Origin: Pythium myriotylum
Taxonomy: Eukaryota; Oomycota; Peronosporomycetes; Pythiales; Pythiaceae
NCBI GenBank assembly: GCA_023091665.1
Contig: JALJCQ010000014.1
Location: 1,984,001 to 2,048,000, forward strand
DNA length: 64,000 nucleotides
Direction of reading: 5' to 3'
Shown piece by piece: positions 12,694 to 25,974 of this stretch (the first letter of the stretch is position 1; every line of letters starts with the position of its first letter). A model generated the notes under the pieces. It made no database searches. It worked only from the letters and a program-made list of their open reading frames with translations, and was not told the origin of the DNA. The position numbers were made by a program, and so were the translations under genes.

Positions 12694-14643
12694 AGTCATG
12701 ACGGCTTCGCCCCAGTACTCGTCGGACAAGTTGGCATGGTGGAGCTTGCAACGACCACACTCACCGATGGTTCGGTTCATGCGCTCCGCCACACCGTTCA
12801 ACTGAGGCGTGTATGGCGGCGTGACATCGTGCTCGATGCCATGCTTGCGACAGAACTTGGCAAGCTTGGCCGACTGGTACTCGCCGCCGCCGTCGGTTCG
12901 AAGCACCTTGACTCGACGACCGGTTTGGTTCTCGGCCCAGTTGACGAACTCGACGAACTTGTCGTAGACTTCGTCCTTGGACCGCATCAGGTACAACTTG
13001 CACAGTCGAGACTTGTCGTCGGTGAAGGTGGCGAAGTACTTCATGCCGCCGAAAGTCGGAGTCTTCATAGGGCCGGCCACATCGCTGTACACGACGTCAA
13101 GCAGATTCGCAGACCGCTTGGTCGTGCCCGACTGGAACTTGACGCGAGTCAGCTTGCCGAGTGCACAGCCTTCACAGACCTCCCACTCTTGCACAGACCC
13201 GATATCGAGTCCGTCGGCGAGGTCCTTCTTGACGATGGCTTCGAGTCCGCTGAAGCCGATGTGACCGAGTCGGAGGTGCCACAGGTACGACTTGGACATG
13301 GCGCGACCTCGTCTTGTACTGGCGGCGTGGGCTGCTTCAGTCGACACTGGAGACATGTTGAGCTTGAACAGACCCTTGCCGATACGAGTGCCGATGGTCC
13401 GCTTGGCGCCCTTGAGAACGACGAAGCAACCGTCCTTGTCGAACGTCACGGGAGCAACGTCCTCCGTGAATCTTCCGACCGAGAACAGGTTGCGGCTGAG
13501 CTTGGGGATATGCCACACGTTGGTGAGCAAACCCTTCTTGACACCGCTTGGAGTCTTCATCGACATGAGAATGTCTCCCACGCCAACTGCTTGGACCGTG
13601 CCATCATCGGCCAGATGCACGTCGACTGGGTCAATCTTCTTGTAGTTCATCATGAACTGCTTGGTTCGCGACATGTGCTGAGTCGCACCCGAGTCGACCA
13701 ACCACGCCGTGGATTGACTCGACTTGCCTTGGGTCTTCCCGACCGAGAACAGGTACTCGCCGGGGTCTTCATCTCGCGCAAGGTTCGCTCGCTGGAACCG
13801 TTGCCGAGGGTTGCCGTTGCCGTTTCCGTTGCCGTTGCCGCCGGAGTTGCCGTTGCCGTTGCCGTTGTCCTTGACACGCGAGTGGCACTCCGCGGCCCAA
13901 TGACCGATCTTGCCGCAGTAGTTGCACGTGCCAGTCTTCTTGACTGCACGGCCCTTGGGCTTCGCGTCACTTGTCATGAACGCTTGGCCAAGCGTGGCTC
14001 CGTCGCCACCTTGCTCCTTGCGCTTCATGTCTTCGTGGAGCAGCCGAGACGTCACGAGTTCCCACGTGAGCGCGTCGACACGCGACTCCAACGCCGTGAT
14101 GAGGAACTGGTACGACTCGCTGAGACTGCCGAGAAGCGTGATCACCAAGTCGTCTTCGCTGACCGGAGCGCCGACTGCGTCGAGTTGCTCGGCCAGGGTC
14201 TTGAGCTTGTTGATGTGCGTGAGCACATCGTCACCTTCTTCCATCATGGTCGTGAAGAAACGACGACGAAGAAAGAGCTTGTTGGCAAGGCTCTTCTTCT
14301 CGAAGTGTTCTTCCAGTCTTGACCATGCATCTTGCGCACCACTCGCCGACCGAACCAGCGGGAGCTGCGAGTCTTCCATCGCGAGACAGATCATCGCGAG
14401 CGCCTTGCGAGACTTCTTCTTGAAGAGGGCTCGGTCCGCGTCGGTCTGGCACTGCTCGAGTTTGACCTCTCCACAGACAACTTCCCAGACGTCGCGTTCT
14501 TCGAGCACCATCTGCATCTTGAACTTCCATGTGTGGAAGTTGGTTCCGTCGAACTTGTTGATGCGGGCTGGGGTGGTCGAATCCATGGCGAAGGCTGGGG
14601 AGGCGAAGTCGGTGGAGGCAGGGTCGGCTGGGCTTGGGCTCAT
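12694..14643 (-). pseudogene. gag-protease-integrase fragment of M3
   Basis: 650 open codons from the ATG at 14643: Gag, CCHC knuckle, protease DSG, the integrase zinc site and all three D,D-35-E residues. It ends where M2 entered, after YWGEAVMT. Markers are SPADPAS and KHGIEHD. It is open but truncated. Confidence 0.92.
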
Positions 14644-14647
14644 AACC

Positions 14648-15020
14648 TGTTGGAAGGTCGCTTGGTTGGTGGGATGCAAAATGCAAAGTGAATTGATCGG
14701 GACTTAGTTCGCTGCTGCTACCTCTAAGCCGTCTGTGTGTGTCCTACGCTACCATAATCAAATGTATGTCCTACCTATCGTAAACATATGCAAACATAAA
14801 CTGACTTCGTGGATACTTCAACGAAGTCGATGGGTGGCACTGGATTCAAACCAGAACCAGACGGAGAATCTTCCACATGTCGAATCTTCCACATGTCGAA
14901 TCTTCCACGGAGAATCTTCCACGGAGAATCTTCTGCAGGAGAATCTTCTACAGCCGAGCTTCAACTGCCGAGCTTCAACTGGAATGATGACGCTGGGTTC
15001 GAGGCGCATCATCTTCAACA
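14648..15020 (-). repeat. 5' LTR of M3 (373 bp, extra 14-bp repeat)
   Basis: Longer than the norm by 14 bp, from a tandem duplication of the GGAGAATCTTCCAC block (read on the plus strand here). This raises the number of GAAGATTC motifs from five to six. Otherwise standard ends TGTTG/CAACA. Confidence 0.94.
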
Positions 15021-15316
15021 GAGTCTTCATCGACATGAGAATGTCTCCCACGCCAACTGCTTGGACCGTGCCATCATCGGCCAGATGCACGTCGACTGGG
15101 TCAATCTTCTTGTAGTTCATCATGAACTGCTTGGTTCGCGACATGTGCTGAGTCGCACCCGAGTCGACCAACCACGCCGTGGATTGACTCGACTTGCCTT
15201 GGGTCTTCCCGACCGAGAACAGGTACTCGCCGGGGTCTTCATCTCGCGCAAGGTTCGCTCGCTGGAACCGTTGCCGAGGGTTGCCGTTGCCGTTTCCGTT
15301 GCCGTTGCCGCCGGAG
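15021..15316 (-). pseudogene. Gag-protease fragment of M4
   Basis: About 98 codons covering the Gly-Asn repeat downstream of the zinc knuckle and the protease with its DSG motif (residues about 267-366). It is bounded by the M3 LTR on the left and the P2 5' LTR on the right. Confidence 0.88.
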
Positions 15317-15675
15317 TGTTGAAGATGATGCGCCTCGAACCCAGCGTCATCATTCCAGTTGAAGCTCGGCAGTTGAAGCTCGGCTGTAGAAGATTCTCCT
15401 GCAGAAGATTCTCCGTGGAAGATTCGACATGTGGAAGATTCGACATGTGGAAGATTCTCCGTCTGGTTCTGGTTTGAATCCAGTGCCACCCATCGACTTC
15501 GTTGAAGTATCCACGAAGTCAGTTTATGTTTGCATATGTTTACGATAGGTAGGACATACATTTGATTATGGTAGCGTAGGACACACACAGACGGCTTAGA
15601 GGTAGCAGTAGCGAACTAAGTCCCGATCAATTCACTTTGCATTTTGCATCCCACCAACCAAGCGACCTTTCAACA
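15317..15675 (+). repeat. 5' LTR of P2 (359 bp)
   Basis: Standard LTR ending CTTTCAACA, a T variant shared by P4, P5 and P6; other copies end CTTCCAACA. The primer-binding site follows at 15676-15691. Confidence 0.95.
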
Positions 15676-15679
15676 GGTT

Positions 15680-17524
15680 ATGAGCCCAAGCCCAGCCGAC
15701 TCTGCCTCCACCGACTTCGCCTCCCCAGCCTTCGCCATGGATTCGACCACCCCAGCCCGCATCAACAAGTTCGACGGAACCAACTTCCACACATGGAAGT
15801 TCAAGATGCAGATGGTGCTCGAAGAACGCGACGTCTGGGAAGTTGTCTGTGGAGAGGTCAAACTCGAGCAGTGCCAGACCGACGCGGACCGAGCCCTCTT
15901 CAAGAAGAAGTCTCGCAAGGCGCTCGCGATGATCTGTCTCGCGATGGAAGACTCGCAGCTCCCGCTGGTTCGGTCGGCGAGTGGTGCGCAAGATGCATGG
16001 TCAAGACTGGAAGAACACTTCGAGAAGAAGAGCCTTGCCAACAAGCTCTTTCTTCGTCGTCGTTTCTTCACGACCATGATGGAAGAAGGTGACGATGTGC
16101 TCACGCACATCAACAAGCTCAAGACCCTGGCCGAGCAACTCGACGCAGTCGGCGCTCCGGTCAGCGAAGACGACTTGGTGATCACGCTTCTCGGCAGTCT
16201 CAGCGAGTCGTACCAGTTCCTCATCACGGCGTTGGAGTCGCGTGTCGACGCGCTCACGTGGGAACTCGTGACGTCTCGGCTGCTCCATGAAGACATGAAG
16301 CGCAAGGAGCAAGGTGGCGACGGAGCCACGCTTGGCCAAGCGTTCATGACAAGTGACGCGAAGCCCAAGGGCCGTGCAGTCAAGAAGACTGGCACGTGCA
16401 ACTACTGCGGCAAGATCGGTCATTGGGCCGCGGAGTGCCACTCGCGTGTCAAGGACAACGGCAACGGCAACGGCAACTCCGGCGGCAACGGCAACGGCAA
16501 CGGAAACGGCAACCCTCGGCAACGGTTCCAGCGAGCGAACCTTGCGCGAGATGAAGACCCCGGCGAGTACCTGTTCTCGGTCGGGAAGACCCAAGGCAAG
16601 TCGAGTCAATCCACGGCGTGGTTGGTCGACTCGGGTGCGACTCAGCACATGTCGCGAACCAAGCAGTTCATGATGAACTACAAGAAGATTGACCCAGTCG
16701 ACGTGCATCTGGCCGATGATGGCACGGTCCAAGCGGTTGGCGTGGGAGACATTCTCATGTCGATGAAGACTCCAAGCGGTGTCAAGAAGGGTTTGCTCAC
16801 CAACGTGTGGCATATCCCCAAGCTCAGCCGCAACCTGTTCTCGGTCGGAAGATTCACGGAGGACGTTGCTCCCGTGACGTTCGACAAGGACGGTTGCTTC
16901 GTCGTTCTCAAGGGCGCCAAGCGGACCATCGGCACTCGTATCGGCAAGGGTCTGTTCAAGCTCAACATGTCTCCAGTGTCGACTGAAGCAGCCCACGCCG
17001 CCAGTACAAGACGAGGTCGCGCCATGTCCAAGTCGTACCTGTGGCACCTCCGACTCGGTCACATCGGCTTCAGCGGTCTCGAAGCCATCGTCAAGAAGGA
17101 CCTCGCCGACGGACTCGATATCGGGTCTGTGCAGGAGTGGGAGGTCTGTGAAGGCTGTGCACTCGGCAAGCTGACTCGCGTCAAGTTCCAGTCGGGCACG
17201 ACCAAGCGGTCTGCGAATCTGCTTGACGTCGTGTACAGCGATGTGGCCGGCCCCATGAAGACTCCGACTTTCGGTGGCATGAAGTACTTCGCCACCTTCA
17301 CCGACGACAAGTCTCGACTGTGCAAGTTGTACCTGATGCGGTCCAAGGACGAAGTCTACGACAAGTTCGTCGAGTTCGTCAACTGGGCCGAGAACCAAAC
17401 CGGTCGTCGAGTCAAGGTGCTTCGAACCGACGGCGGCGGCGAGTACCAGTCGGCCAAACTTGCCAAGTTCTGCCGCAAGCGTGGCATCGAGCACGACGTC
17501 ACGCCGCCATACACGCCTCAGTTG
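15680..17524 (+). pseudogene. P2 gag-pol, piece 1 (Gag to integrase core)
   Basis: 615 codons from the ATG in the primer-binding site: Gag, CCHC, protease, integrase zinc site and the first two Asp of D,D-35-E. M5 entered just before the catalytic Glu. Markers are KRGIEHD and FVVLKG. Confidence 0.93.
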
Positions 17525-17883
17525 TGTTGGAAGGTCGCTTGGTTGGTGGGATGCAAAATGCAAAGTGAATTGATCGGGACTTAGTTCGCTGCTGCTACCT
17601 CTAAGCCGTCTGTGTGTGTCCTACGCTACCATTATCAAATGTATGTCCTACCTATCGTAAACATATGCAAACATAAACTGACTTCGTGGATACTTCAACG
17701 AAGTCGATGGGTGGCACTGGATTCAAACCAGAACCAGACGGAGAATCTTCCACATGTCGAATCTTCCACATGTCGAATCTTCCACGGAGAATCTTCTGCA
17801 GGAGAATCTTCTACAGCCGAGCTTCAACTGCCGAGCTTCAACTGGAATGATGACGCTGGGTTCGAGGCGCATCATCTTCAACA
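17525..17883 (-). repeat. 3' LTR of M5 (359 bp)
   Basis: Paired with 27323-27681 by the shared CCATTATC variant. The polypurine tract lies at 17884-17892 (minus strand). Confidence 0.95.
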
Positions 17884-20866
17884 CTCCCCCTCGACTCGAC
17901 TGCGTCTTGAACACCAAGCTTGGTGCGGAGCACGTCGAACTGGACAGTGGGGATCGGCTTGGTCATGATGTCGGCAAGCATGTCTTGGGTCGGGCAATAC
18001 TGGAGAGACACTTGACCGTCCTCGACCTTCTCACGAACGAAGTGGTAGCGAATGTCGATGTGCTTGGTGCGCTTGTGGAACTCGGGGTTCTTGGCCAACG
18101 CGATCGCACCTTGGTTGTCTTCGTACACCGTGAGCGCTTGGTCGCTTGCAACTTCGCCGAGTTCGCACAGGAACGCCTTGAGCCACACGGCTTCTTGGAT
18201 CGCTTCCGATAGAGCCATGTACTCTGCTTCGGTCGAGGAGAGGGCGACAGTTCGCTGCTTCTTGCTGCGCCAGCTGATGCACCCGCCGTTGAGCATGAAC
18301 ACGTAGCCGCTGGTGCTTCGACGTGACTCGATGTCGCCAGCCCAGTCGGCGTCGGAGTAGCCGACCAGTCTTCCGTCGTTCGATGCCGAGAACTGCAGGC
18401 CGTACGTCTGAGTCGCTTGCAGATACCGGAGCACACGCTTGAGAGCTTGCCAATGTGTTGGACACGGGTCCGCGGCGAACTGGCTGAGTGTGCCGACTGC
18501 CGCTGCGAGGTCTGGTCGAGTGCCGACCATGAGGTACATCAGTGCGCCGACTGCACTTCGGTACGGCACGTTCTTCATGGTGTCTTCGTGCTTGCAACCA
18601 CCTTCACACATGGCCTTGGTCAGCTTGAGTCCGGGGTCTTGAGGAGTCCTCACTGGTTTGCAGTCTTGCATGCCGAACTTGGTCAGGATCGACTGCAGGA
18701 ACTTGGTCTGCCGCATGGTCACGTCGCCGGACTTGGGGTCTTGATCAACTTCCATGCCGAGGCAGTACTTGAGTTCGCCGAGGTCGGACATCTCGAAGCG
18801 TTCGCTGAGTGCACGCTTGGTCGCCGTGAGCAACTCGAGGCTGTTGCAGGCGAGGATGAGGTCGTCGACGTAGATCACCACGAAGATCATCGCTGAGCCG
18901 CTCCGCTTGACGTACACGCAGTGGTCCATCTCGCACTTGGTGAAGCCGACCTTGCGCATGAAGGCGTCGATGGTCTGGTTCCACATGCGTGGCGACTGCT
19001 TGAGACCGTAGAGCGAGCGCTTGAGCTTGCACACGTAGTCGGGGTGGCGCTGGTCGACGAAGCCTTCGGGCTGCTTCATGTAGATTTCTTCGTCGAGGTT
19101 GCCGTTCAGGAACGCCGTCTTGACATCCATCTGATGGATCATGAGCTTGTGTCGAGCGGCGATGCTGAGGATGGTGCGGATCGACGTGAACTTGGCGACG
19201 GGTGCGAACGTCTCTTCGAAGTCGATGCCGTACTTCTGCAGGAACCCCTTGGCAACGAGTCGAGCCTTGTACCGCTCGACGAGTCCTTCGGCGGTTTCCT
19301 TGACCTTGAACACCCACTTGCTGGTGATGGCCTTGCGTCCGGCTGGCAAAGGGACTAGGTCCCATGTCTCGTTCTTCTTGAGCGACTCAAGCTCGGAGTC
19401 GCAAGCTTCCTTCCAGTTGCTGGCGTCGTCGGATTCCATCGCCGACTTGAACGATGTCGGCAACTCTCCCCCTGAATTCACGACGAGAGCAAACTCTTCG
19501 TAATCTTGGTCTTCTCCCCCTTGTTCTTGCACGTCTTCGCCTTCTTCATCGTCACCTTCTACGCCTTCCTCTTCGATCGACGTGAGCAGTGCAGACAGAT
19601 CTTCGAGCGATGTCCTTGGACCTTGCGTGGGTGGTGGAGTCGCACCACTTGTGCGTCCAACCCGTCCGTAGCGCTTCTCAACTGGCGGTTCAGCCAGGTT
19701 CTCGAGCGAGTGCGTGCGAGAGTGGCGCTTGGACCCTGGTGCGTAGTCGACATTCGGCTGCTGGGCCGATGCTGGTGCTGCTGGACGCTGCGACCGCTGG
19801 CCCTGTTGCCACTCCGGTCGCTCGTAGCTGCGCTGACTTGGTGCTGGTGAGGCTGGCTGCCCACCCATGTCTTCATCATCTTGGTTGTCGGTTGCTTCAT
19901 CTTGATCTTCATCATCTTCATCGTCGCGGAACTCGACGGACTTGCTCCAGGGTTCTTCGCGCTTGCCATCGTCGAACGTGTCTTCCATGAACTGCGCGTC
20001 TCGACTGATGACGATCCGACCGGTTGCGATTTCTTCAAACCGATACGCCTTCTCGTGGTCCGAGTAGCCGAGGAACCGACACAAGATGGCTCGGGCGTCG
20101 AACTTCGACCGCTTCTCCTTCGGCACGTGGACGTACGCATGGCAGCCGAACACCTTGAAGTTGGCGAGCAAGGGCTTCTTCCCGTACCATTCTTCGTACG
20201 GCGACTTGTACAAGTCTTGAGCGCGGGTCGGAAGTCGGTTGCGAACTTCGACTGCAGTCATGACGGCTTCGCCCCAGTACTCGTCGGACAAGTTGGCATG
20301 GTGGAGCTTGCAACGACCACACTCACCGATGGTTCGGTTCATGCGCTCCGCCACACCGTTCAACTGAGGCGTGTATGGCGGCGTGACGTCGTGCTCGATG
20401 CCACGCTTGCGGCAGAACTTGGCAAGCTTGGCCGACTGGTACTCGCCGCCGCCGTCGGTTCGAAGCACCTTGACTCGACGACCGGTTTGGTTCTCGGCCC
20501 AGTTGACGAACTCGACGAACTTGTCGTAGACTTCGTCCTTGGACCGCATCAGGTACAACTTGCACAGTCGAGACTTGTCGTCGGTGAAGGTGGCAAAGTA
20601 CTTCATGCCACCGAAAGTCGGAGTCTTCATGGGGCCGGCCACATCGCTGTACACGACGTCAAGCAGATTCGCAGACCGCTTGGTCGTGCCCGACTGGAAC
20701 TTGACGCGAGTCAGCTTGCCGAGTGCACAGCCTTCACAGACCTCCCACTCCTGCACAGACCCAATGTCGAGTCCGTCGGCGAGGTCCTTCTTGACGATGG
20801 CTTCGAGACCGCTGAAGCCGATGTGACCGAGTCGGAGGTGCCACAGGTACGACTTGGACATGGCGC
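17838..20866 (-). pseudogene. M5 gag-pol, 3' piece (integrase to RNase H)
   Basis: Codons from about residue 447 to the stop: integrase, linker, RT and RNase H, all open. P3 entered just upstream of the integrase zinc site. M5-specific change: GGQPASP where other copies have GEQPASP. It joins in frame to 25980-27318. Confidence 0.93.
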
Positions 20867-20930
20867 TGTTGAAGATGATGCGCCTCGAACCCAGCGTCAT
20901 CATTCCAGTTGAAGCTCGGCAGTTGAAGCT
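20867..20930 (+). repeat. Partial LTR, positions 1-64, in front of P3
   Basis: Repeats the first 64 bp of the LTR and stops at GAAGCT, after which a full LTR starts. The left TSD of P3 lies outside this piece, so it arrived with P3 or predates it as a solo LTR into which P3 jumped. Confidence 0.9.
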
Positions 20931-21289
20931 TGTTGAAGATGATGCGCCTCGAACCCAGCGTCATCATTCCAGTTGAAGCTCGGCAGTTGAAGCTCGGCTG
21001 TAGAAGATTCTCCTGCAGAAGATTCTCCGTGGAAGATTCGACATGTGGAAGATTCGACATGTGGAAGATTCTCCGTCTGGTTCTGGTTTGAATCCAGTGC
21101 CACCCATCGACTTCGTTGAAGTATCCACGAAGTCAGTTTATGTTTGCATATGTTTACGATAGGTAGGACATACATTTGATTATGGTAGCGTAGGACACAC
21201 ACAGACGGCTTAGAGGTAGCAGTAGCGAACTAAGTCCCGATTAATTCACTTTGCATTTTGCATCCCACCAACCAAGCGACCTTCCAACA
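20931..21289 (+). repeat. 5' LTR of P3 (359 bp)
   Basis: Full LTR with the private CCGATTAATT variant shared by its 3' partner. The initiator-like TCACTTT is intact. Confidence 0.95.
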
Positions 21290-21293
21290 GGTT

Positions 21294-24200
21294 ATGAGCC
21301 CAAGCCCAGCCGACTCTGCCTCCACCGACTTCGCCTCCCCAGCCTTCGCCATGGATTCGACCACCCCAGCCCGCATCAACAAGTTCGACGGAACCAACTT
21401 CCACACATGGAAGTTCAAGATGCAGATGGTGCTCGAAGAACGCGACGTCTGGGAAGTTGTCTGTGGAGAGGTCAAACTCGAGCAGTGCCAGACCGACGCG
21501 GACCGAGCCCTCTTCAAGAAGAAGTCTCGCAAGGCGCTCGCGATGATCTGTCTCGCGATGGAAGACTCGCAGCTCCCGCTGGTTCGGTCGGCGAGTGGTG
21601 CGCAAGATGCATGGTCAAGACTGGAAGAACACTTCGAGAAGAAGAGCCTTGCCAACAAGCTCTTTCTTCGTCGTCGTTTCTTCACGACCATGATGGAAGA
21701 AGGTGACGATGTGCTCACGCACATCAACAAGCTCAAGACCCTGGCCGAGCAACTCGACGCAGTCGGCGCTCCGGTCAGCGAAGACGACTTGGTGATCACG
21801 CTTCTCGGCAGTCTCAGCGAGTCGTACCAGTTCCTCATCACGGCGTTGGAGTCGCGTGTCGACGCGCTCACGTGGGAACTCGTGACGTCTCGGCTGCTCC
21901 ATGAAGACATGAAGCGCAAGGAGCAAGGTGGCGACGGAGCCACGCTTGGGCAAGCGTTCATGACAAGTGACGCGAAGCCCAAGGGCCGTGCAGTCAAGAA
22001 GACTGGCACGTGCAACTACTGCGGCAAGATCGGTCATTGGGCCGCGGAGTGCCACTCGCGTGTCAAGGACAACGGCAACGGCAACGGCAACTCCGGCGGC
22101 AACGGCAACGGCAACGGAAACGGCAACCCTCGGCAACGGTTCCAGCGAGCCAACCTTGCGCGAGATGAAGACCCCGGCGAGTACCTGTTCTCGGTCGGGA
22201 AGACCCAAGGCAAGTCGAGTCAATCCACGGCGTGGTTGGTCGACTCGGGTGCGACTCAGCACATGTCGCGAACCAAGCAGTTCATGATGAACTACAAGAA
22301 GATTGACCCAGTCGACGTGCATCTGGCCGATGATGGCACGGTCCAAGCAGTTGGCGTGGGAGACATTCTCATGTCGATGAAGACTCCAAGCGGTGTCAAG
22401 AAGGGTTTGCTCACCAACGTGTGGCATATCCCCAAGCTCAGCCGCAACCTGTTCTCGGTCGGAAGATTCACGGAGGACGTTGCTCCCGTGACGTTCGACA
22501 AGGACGGTTGCTTCGTCGTTCTCAAGGGCGCCAAGCGGACCATCGGCACTCGTATCGGCAAGGGTCTGTTCAAGCTCAACATGTCTCCAGTGTCGATTGA
22601 AGCAGCCCACGCCGCCAGTACAAGACGAGGTCGCGCCATGTCCAAGTCGTACCTGTGGCACCTCCGACTCGGTCACATCGGCTTCAGCGGACTCGAAGCC
22701 ATCGTCAAGAAGGACCTCGCCGACGGACTCGATATCGGGTCTGTGCAGGAGTGGGAGGTCTGTGAAGGCTGTGCACTCGGCAAGCTGACTCGCGTCAAGT
22801 TTCAGTCGGGCACGACCAAGCGGTCTGCGAATCTGCTTGACGTCGTGTACAGCGATGTGGCCGGCCCCATGAAGACTCCGACTTTCGGCGGCATGAAGTA
22901 CTTCGCCACGTTCACCGACGACAAGTCTCGACTGTGCAAGTTGTACCTCATGCGGTCCAAGGACGAAGTCTACGACAAGTTCGTCGAGTTCGTCAACTGG
23001 GCCGAGAACCAAACCGGTCGTCGAGTCAAGGTGCTTCGAACCGACGGCGGCGGCGAGTACCAGTCGGCCAAACTTGCCAAGTTCTGCCGCAAGCGTGGCA
23101 TCGAGCACGATGTCACGCCGCCATACACGCCTCAGTTGAACGGTGTGGCGGAGCGCATGAACCGAACCATCGGTGAGTGTGGTCGTTGCAAGCTCCACCA
23201 TGCCAACTTGTCCGACGAGTACTGGGGCGAAGCCGTCATGACTGCAGTCGAAGTTCGCAACCGACTTCCGACCCGCGCTCAAGACTTGTACAAGTCGCCG
23301 TACGAAGAATGGTACGGGAAGAAGCCCTTGCTCGCCAACTTCAAGGTGTTCGGCTGCCATGCGTACGTCCACGTGCCCAAGGAGAAGCGGTCGAAGTTCG
23401 ACGCCCGAGCCATCTTGTGTCGGTTCCTCGGCTACTCGGACCACGAGAAGGCGTATCGGTTCGAAGAAATCGCAACCGGTCGGATCGTCATCAGTCGAGA
23501 CGCGCAGTTCATGGAAGACACGTTCGACGATGGCAAGCGCGAAGAACCCTGGAGCAAGTCCGTCGAGTTCCGCGACGATGAAGATGATGAAGATCAAGAT
23601 GAAGCAACCGACAACCAAGATGATGAAGACATGGGTGAGCAGCCAGCCTCACCAGCACCAAGTCAGCGCAGCTACGAGCGACCGGAGTGGCAACAGGGCC
23701 AGCGGTCGCAGCGTCCAGCAGCACCAGCATCGGCCCAGCAGCCGAATGTCGACTACGCACCAGGGTCCAAGCGCCACTCTCGCACGCACTCGCTCGAGAA
23801 CCTGGCTGAACCGCCAGTTGAGAAGCGCTACGGACGGGTTGGTCGCACAAGTGGTGCGACTCCACCACCCACGCAAGGTTCAAGGACATCGCTCGAAGAT
23901 CTGTCTGCACTGCTCACGTCGATCGAAGAGGAAGGCGTAGAAGATGAAGACGAAGAAGGCGAAGACGTGCAAGAACAAGGGGGAGAAGACCAAGATTACG
24001 AAGAGTTTGCTCTCGTCGTGAATTCAGGGGGAGAGTTGCCGACATCGTTCAAGTCGGCGATGGAATCCGACGACGCCAGCAACTGGAAGGAAGCCTGCGA
24101 CTCCGAGCTTGAGTCGCTCAAGAAGAACGAGACCTGGGACCTAGTCCCTTTGCCAGCCGGACGCAAGGCCATCACCAGCAAGTGGGTGTTCAAGGTCAAG

Positions 24201-25661
24201 GAAACCGCCGAAGGACTCGTCGAGCGGTACAAGGCTCGACTCGTTGCCAAGGGGTTCCTGCAGAAGTACGGCATCGACTTCGAAGAGACATTCGCACCCG
24301 TCGCCAAGTTCACGTCGATCCGCACCATCCTCAGCATCGCCGCTCGACACAAGCTCATGATCCATCAGATGGATGTCAAGACGGCGTTCCTGAACGGCAA
24401 CCTCGACGAAGAAATCTACATGAAGCAGCCCGAAGGCTTCGTCGACCAGCGCCACCCGGACTACGTGTGCAAGCTGAAGCGCTCGCTCTACGGTCTCAAG
24501 CAGTCGCCACGCATGTGGAACCAGACCATCGACGCCTTCATGCGCAAGGTCGGCTTCACCAAGTGCGAGATGGACCACTGCGTGTACGTCAAGCGGAGCG
24601 GCTCAGCGATGATCTTCGTGGTGATCTACGTCGACGACCTCATCCTCGCCTGCAACAGCCTCGAGTTGCTCACGGCGACCAAGCGTGCACTCAGCGAACG
24701 CTTCGAGATGTCCGACCTCGGCGAACTCAAGTACTGCCTCGGCATGGAAGTTGATCAAGACCCCAAGTCCGGCGACGTGACCATGCGGCAGACCAAGTTC
24801 CTGCAGTCGATCCTGACCAAGTTCGGCATGCAAGACTGCAAACCAGTGAGGACTCCTCAAGACCCCGGACTCAAGCTGACCAAGGCCATGTGTGAAGGTG
24901 GTTGCAAGCACGAAGACACCATGAAGAACGTGCCGTACCGAAGTGCAGTCGGCGCACTCATGTACCTCATGGTCGGCACTCGACCAGACCTCGCAGCGGC
25001 AGTCGGCACACTCAGCCAGTTCGCCGCGGACCCGTGTCCAACACATTGGCAAGCTCTCAAGCGTGTGCTCCGATACCTGCAAGCGACTCCGACCTACGGC
25101 CTGCAGTTCTCGGCATCGAACGACGGAAGACTGGTCGGCTACTCCGACGCCGACTGGGCTGGCGACATCGAGTCACGTCGAAGCACCAGCGGCTACGTGT
25201 TCATGCTCAACGGCGGATGCATCAGCTGGCGCAGCAAGAAGCAGCGAACTGTCGCCCTCTCCTCGACCGAAGCAGAGTACATGGCTCTATCGGAAGCGAT
25301 CCAAGAAGCCGTGTGGCTCAAGGCGTTCCTGTGCGAACTCGGCGAAGTTGCAAGCGACCAAGCGCTCACGGTGTACGAAGACAACCAAGGTGCCATCGCG
25401 TTGGCCAAGAACCCCAAGTTCCACAAGCGCACCAAGCACATCGACATTCGCTACCACTTCGTTCGTGAGAAGGTCGAGGACGGCCAAGTGTCTCTCCAGT
25501 ATTGCCCGACCCAAGACATGCTTGCCGACATCATGACCAAGCCGATCCCCACTGTCCAGTTCGACGTGCTCCGCACCAAGCTTGGTGTTCAAGACGCAGT
25601 CGAGTCGAGGGGGAGTGTTGAAGATGATGCGCCTCGAACCCAGCGTCATCATTCCAGTTGA
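21294..25661 (+). CDS. gag-pol: Gag-Pol polyprotein of P3
   Basis: Uninterrupted 1,455 codons. Domain order and catalytic residues match the reference copy at 29381-33748. Distinguishing changes include SIEAAH (others STEAAH) and KNPKFHK near the RNase H end (others KNPEFHK). Markers KRGIEHD and DLYKS place it with P2, P4 and P5. The start ATG is in the primer-binding site and the stop 46 bp into the 3' LTR. The copy appears coding-competent. Confidence 0.95.
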   Translation: MSPSPADSASTDFASPAFAMDSTTPARINKFDGTNFHTWKFKMQMVLEERDVWEVVCGEVKLEQCQTDADRALFKKKSRKALAMICLAMEDSQLPLVRSASGAQDAWSRLEEHFEKKSLANKLFLRRRFFTTMMEEGDDVLTHINKLKTLAEQLDAVGAPVSEDDLVITLLGSLSESYQFLITALESRVDALTWELVTSRLLHEDMKRKEQGGDGATLGQAFMTSDAKPKGRAVKKTGTCNYCGKIGHWAAECHSRVKDNGNGNGNSGGNGNGNGNGNPRQRFQRANLARDEDPGEYLFSVGKTQGKSSQSTAWLVDSGATQHMSRTKQFMMNYKKIDPVDVHLADDGTVQAVGVGDILMSMKTPSGVKKGLLTNVWHIPKLSRNLFSVGRFTEDVAPVTFDKDGCFVVLKGAKRTIGTRIGKGLFKLNMSPVSIEAAHAASTRRGRAMSKSYLWHLRLGHIGFSGLEAIVKKDLADGLDIGSVQEWEVCEGCALGKLTRVKFQSGTTKRSANLLDVVYSDVAGPMKTPTFGGMKYFATFTDDKSRLCKLYLMRSKDEVYDKFVEFVNWAENQTGRRVKVLRTDGGGEYQSAKLAKFCRKRGIEHDVTPPYTPQLNGVAERMNRTIGECGRCKLHHANLSDEYWGEAVMTAVEVRNRLPTRAQDLYKSPYEEWYGKKPLLANFKVFGCHAYVHVPKEKRSKFDARAILCRFLGYSDHEKAYRFEEIATGRIVISRDAQFMEDTFDDGKREEPWSKSVEFRDDEDDEDQDEATDNQDDEDMGEQPASPAPSQRSYERPEWQQGQRSQRPAAPASAQQPNVDYAPGSKRHSRTHSLENLAEPPVEKRYGRVGRTSGATPPPTQGSRTSLEDLSALLTSIEEEGVEDEDEEGEDVQEQGGEDQDYEEFALVVNSGGELPTSFKSAMESDDASNWKEACDSELESLKKNETWDLVPLPAGRKAITSKWVFKVKETAEGLVERYKARLVAKGFLQKYGIDFEETFAPVAKFTSIRTILSIAARHKLMIHQMDVKTAFLNGNLDEEIYMKQPEGFVDQRHPDYVCKLKRSLYGLKQSPRMWNQTIDAFMRKVGFTKCEMDHCVYVKRSGSAMIFVVIYVDDLILACNSLELLTATKRALSERFEMSDLGELKYCLGMEVDQDPKSGDVTMRQTKFLQSILTKFGMQDCKPVRTPQDPGLKLTKAMCEGGCKHEDTMKNVPYRSAVGALMYLMVGTRPDLAAAVGTLSQFAADPCPTHWQALKRVLRYLQATPTYGLQFSASNDGRLVGYSDADWAGDIESRRSTSGYVFMLNGGCISWRSKKQRTVALSSTEAEYMALSEAIQEAVWLKAFLCELGEVASDQALTVYEDNQGAIALAKNPKFHKRTKHIDIRYHFVREKVEDGQVSLQYCPTQDMLADIMTKPIPTVQFDVLRTKLGVQDAVESRGSVEDDAPRTQRHHSS

Positions 25662-25974
25662 AGCTCGGCAGTTGAAGCTCGGCTGTAGAAGATTCTCCTG
25701 CAGAAGATTCTCCGTGGAAGATTCGACATGTGGAAGATTCGACATGTGGAAGATTCTCCGTCTGGTTCTGGTTTGAATCCAGTGCCACCCATCGACTTCG
25801 TTGAAGTATCCACGAAGTCAGTTTATGTTTGCATATGTTTACGATAGGTAGGACATACATTTGATTATGGTAGCGTAGGACACACACAGACGGCTTAGAG
25901 GTAGCAGTAGCGAACTAAGTCCCGATTAATTCACTTTGCATTTTGCATCCCACCAACCAAGCGACCTTCCAACA
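25616..25974 (+). repeat. 3' LTR of P3 (359 bp)
   Basis: Follows the polypurine tract at 25607-25615 and ends at the right TSD GGCGC. Confidence 0.95.

Larger units (their letters stand above)
12694..15020 (-). mobile_element. Copia element M3, 5' part
   Basis: Minus-strand copy cut by M2 at about residue 649; its 3' part is off-window to the left. It is inserted in M4, which resumes at 15021. GAGTC (15021-15025) is the expected TSD, the same pentamer used by M1 but at a different place in the element. Its 5' LTR is longer than the others. Confidence 0.92.
20867..25974 (+). mobile_element. Copia element P3, intact ORF, 5' LTR preceded by 64 extra bp
   Basis: Plus-strand element flanked by TSD GGCGC (20862-20866 and 25975-25979). 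Between the left TSD and the standard 5' LTR (20931-21289) lies a 64-bp partial copy of the LTR start (20867-20930). The total is 5,108 bp. The 3' LTR is 25616-25974. Both full LTRs share CCGATTAATT (others CCGATCAATT). The primer-binding site is 21290-21305. Confidence 0.94.
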
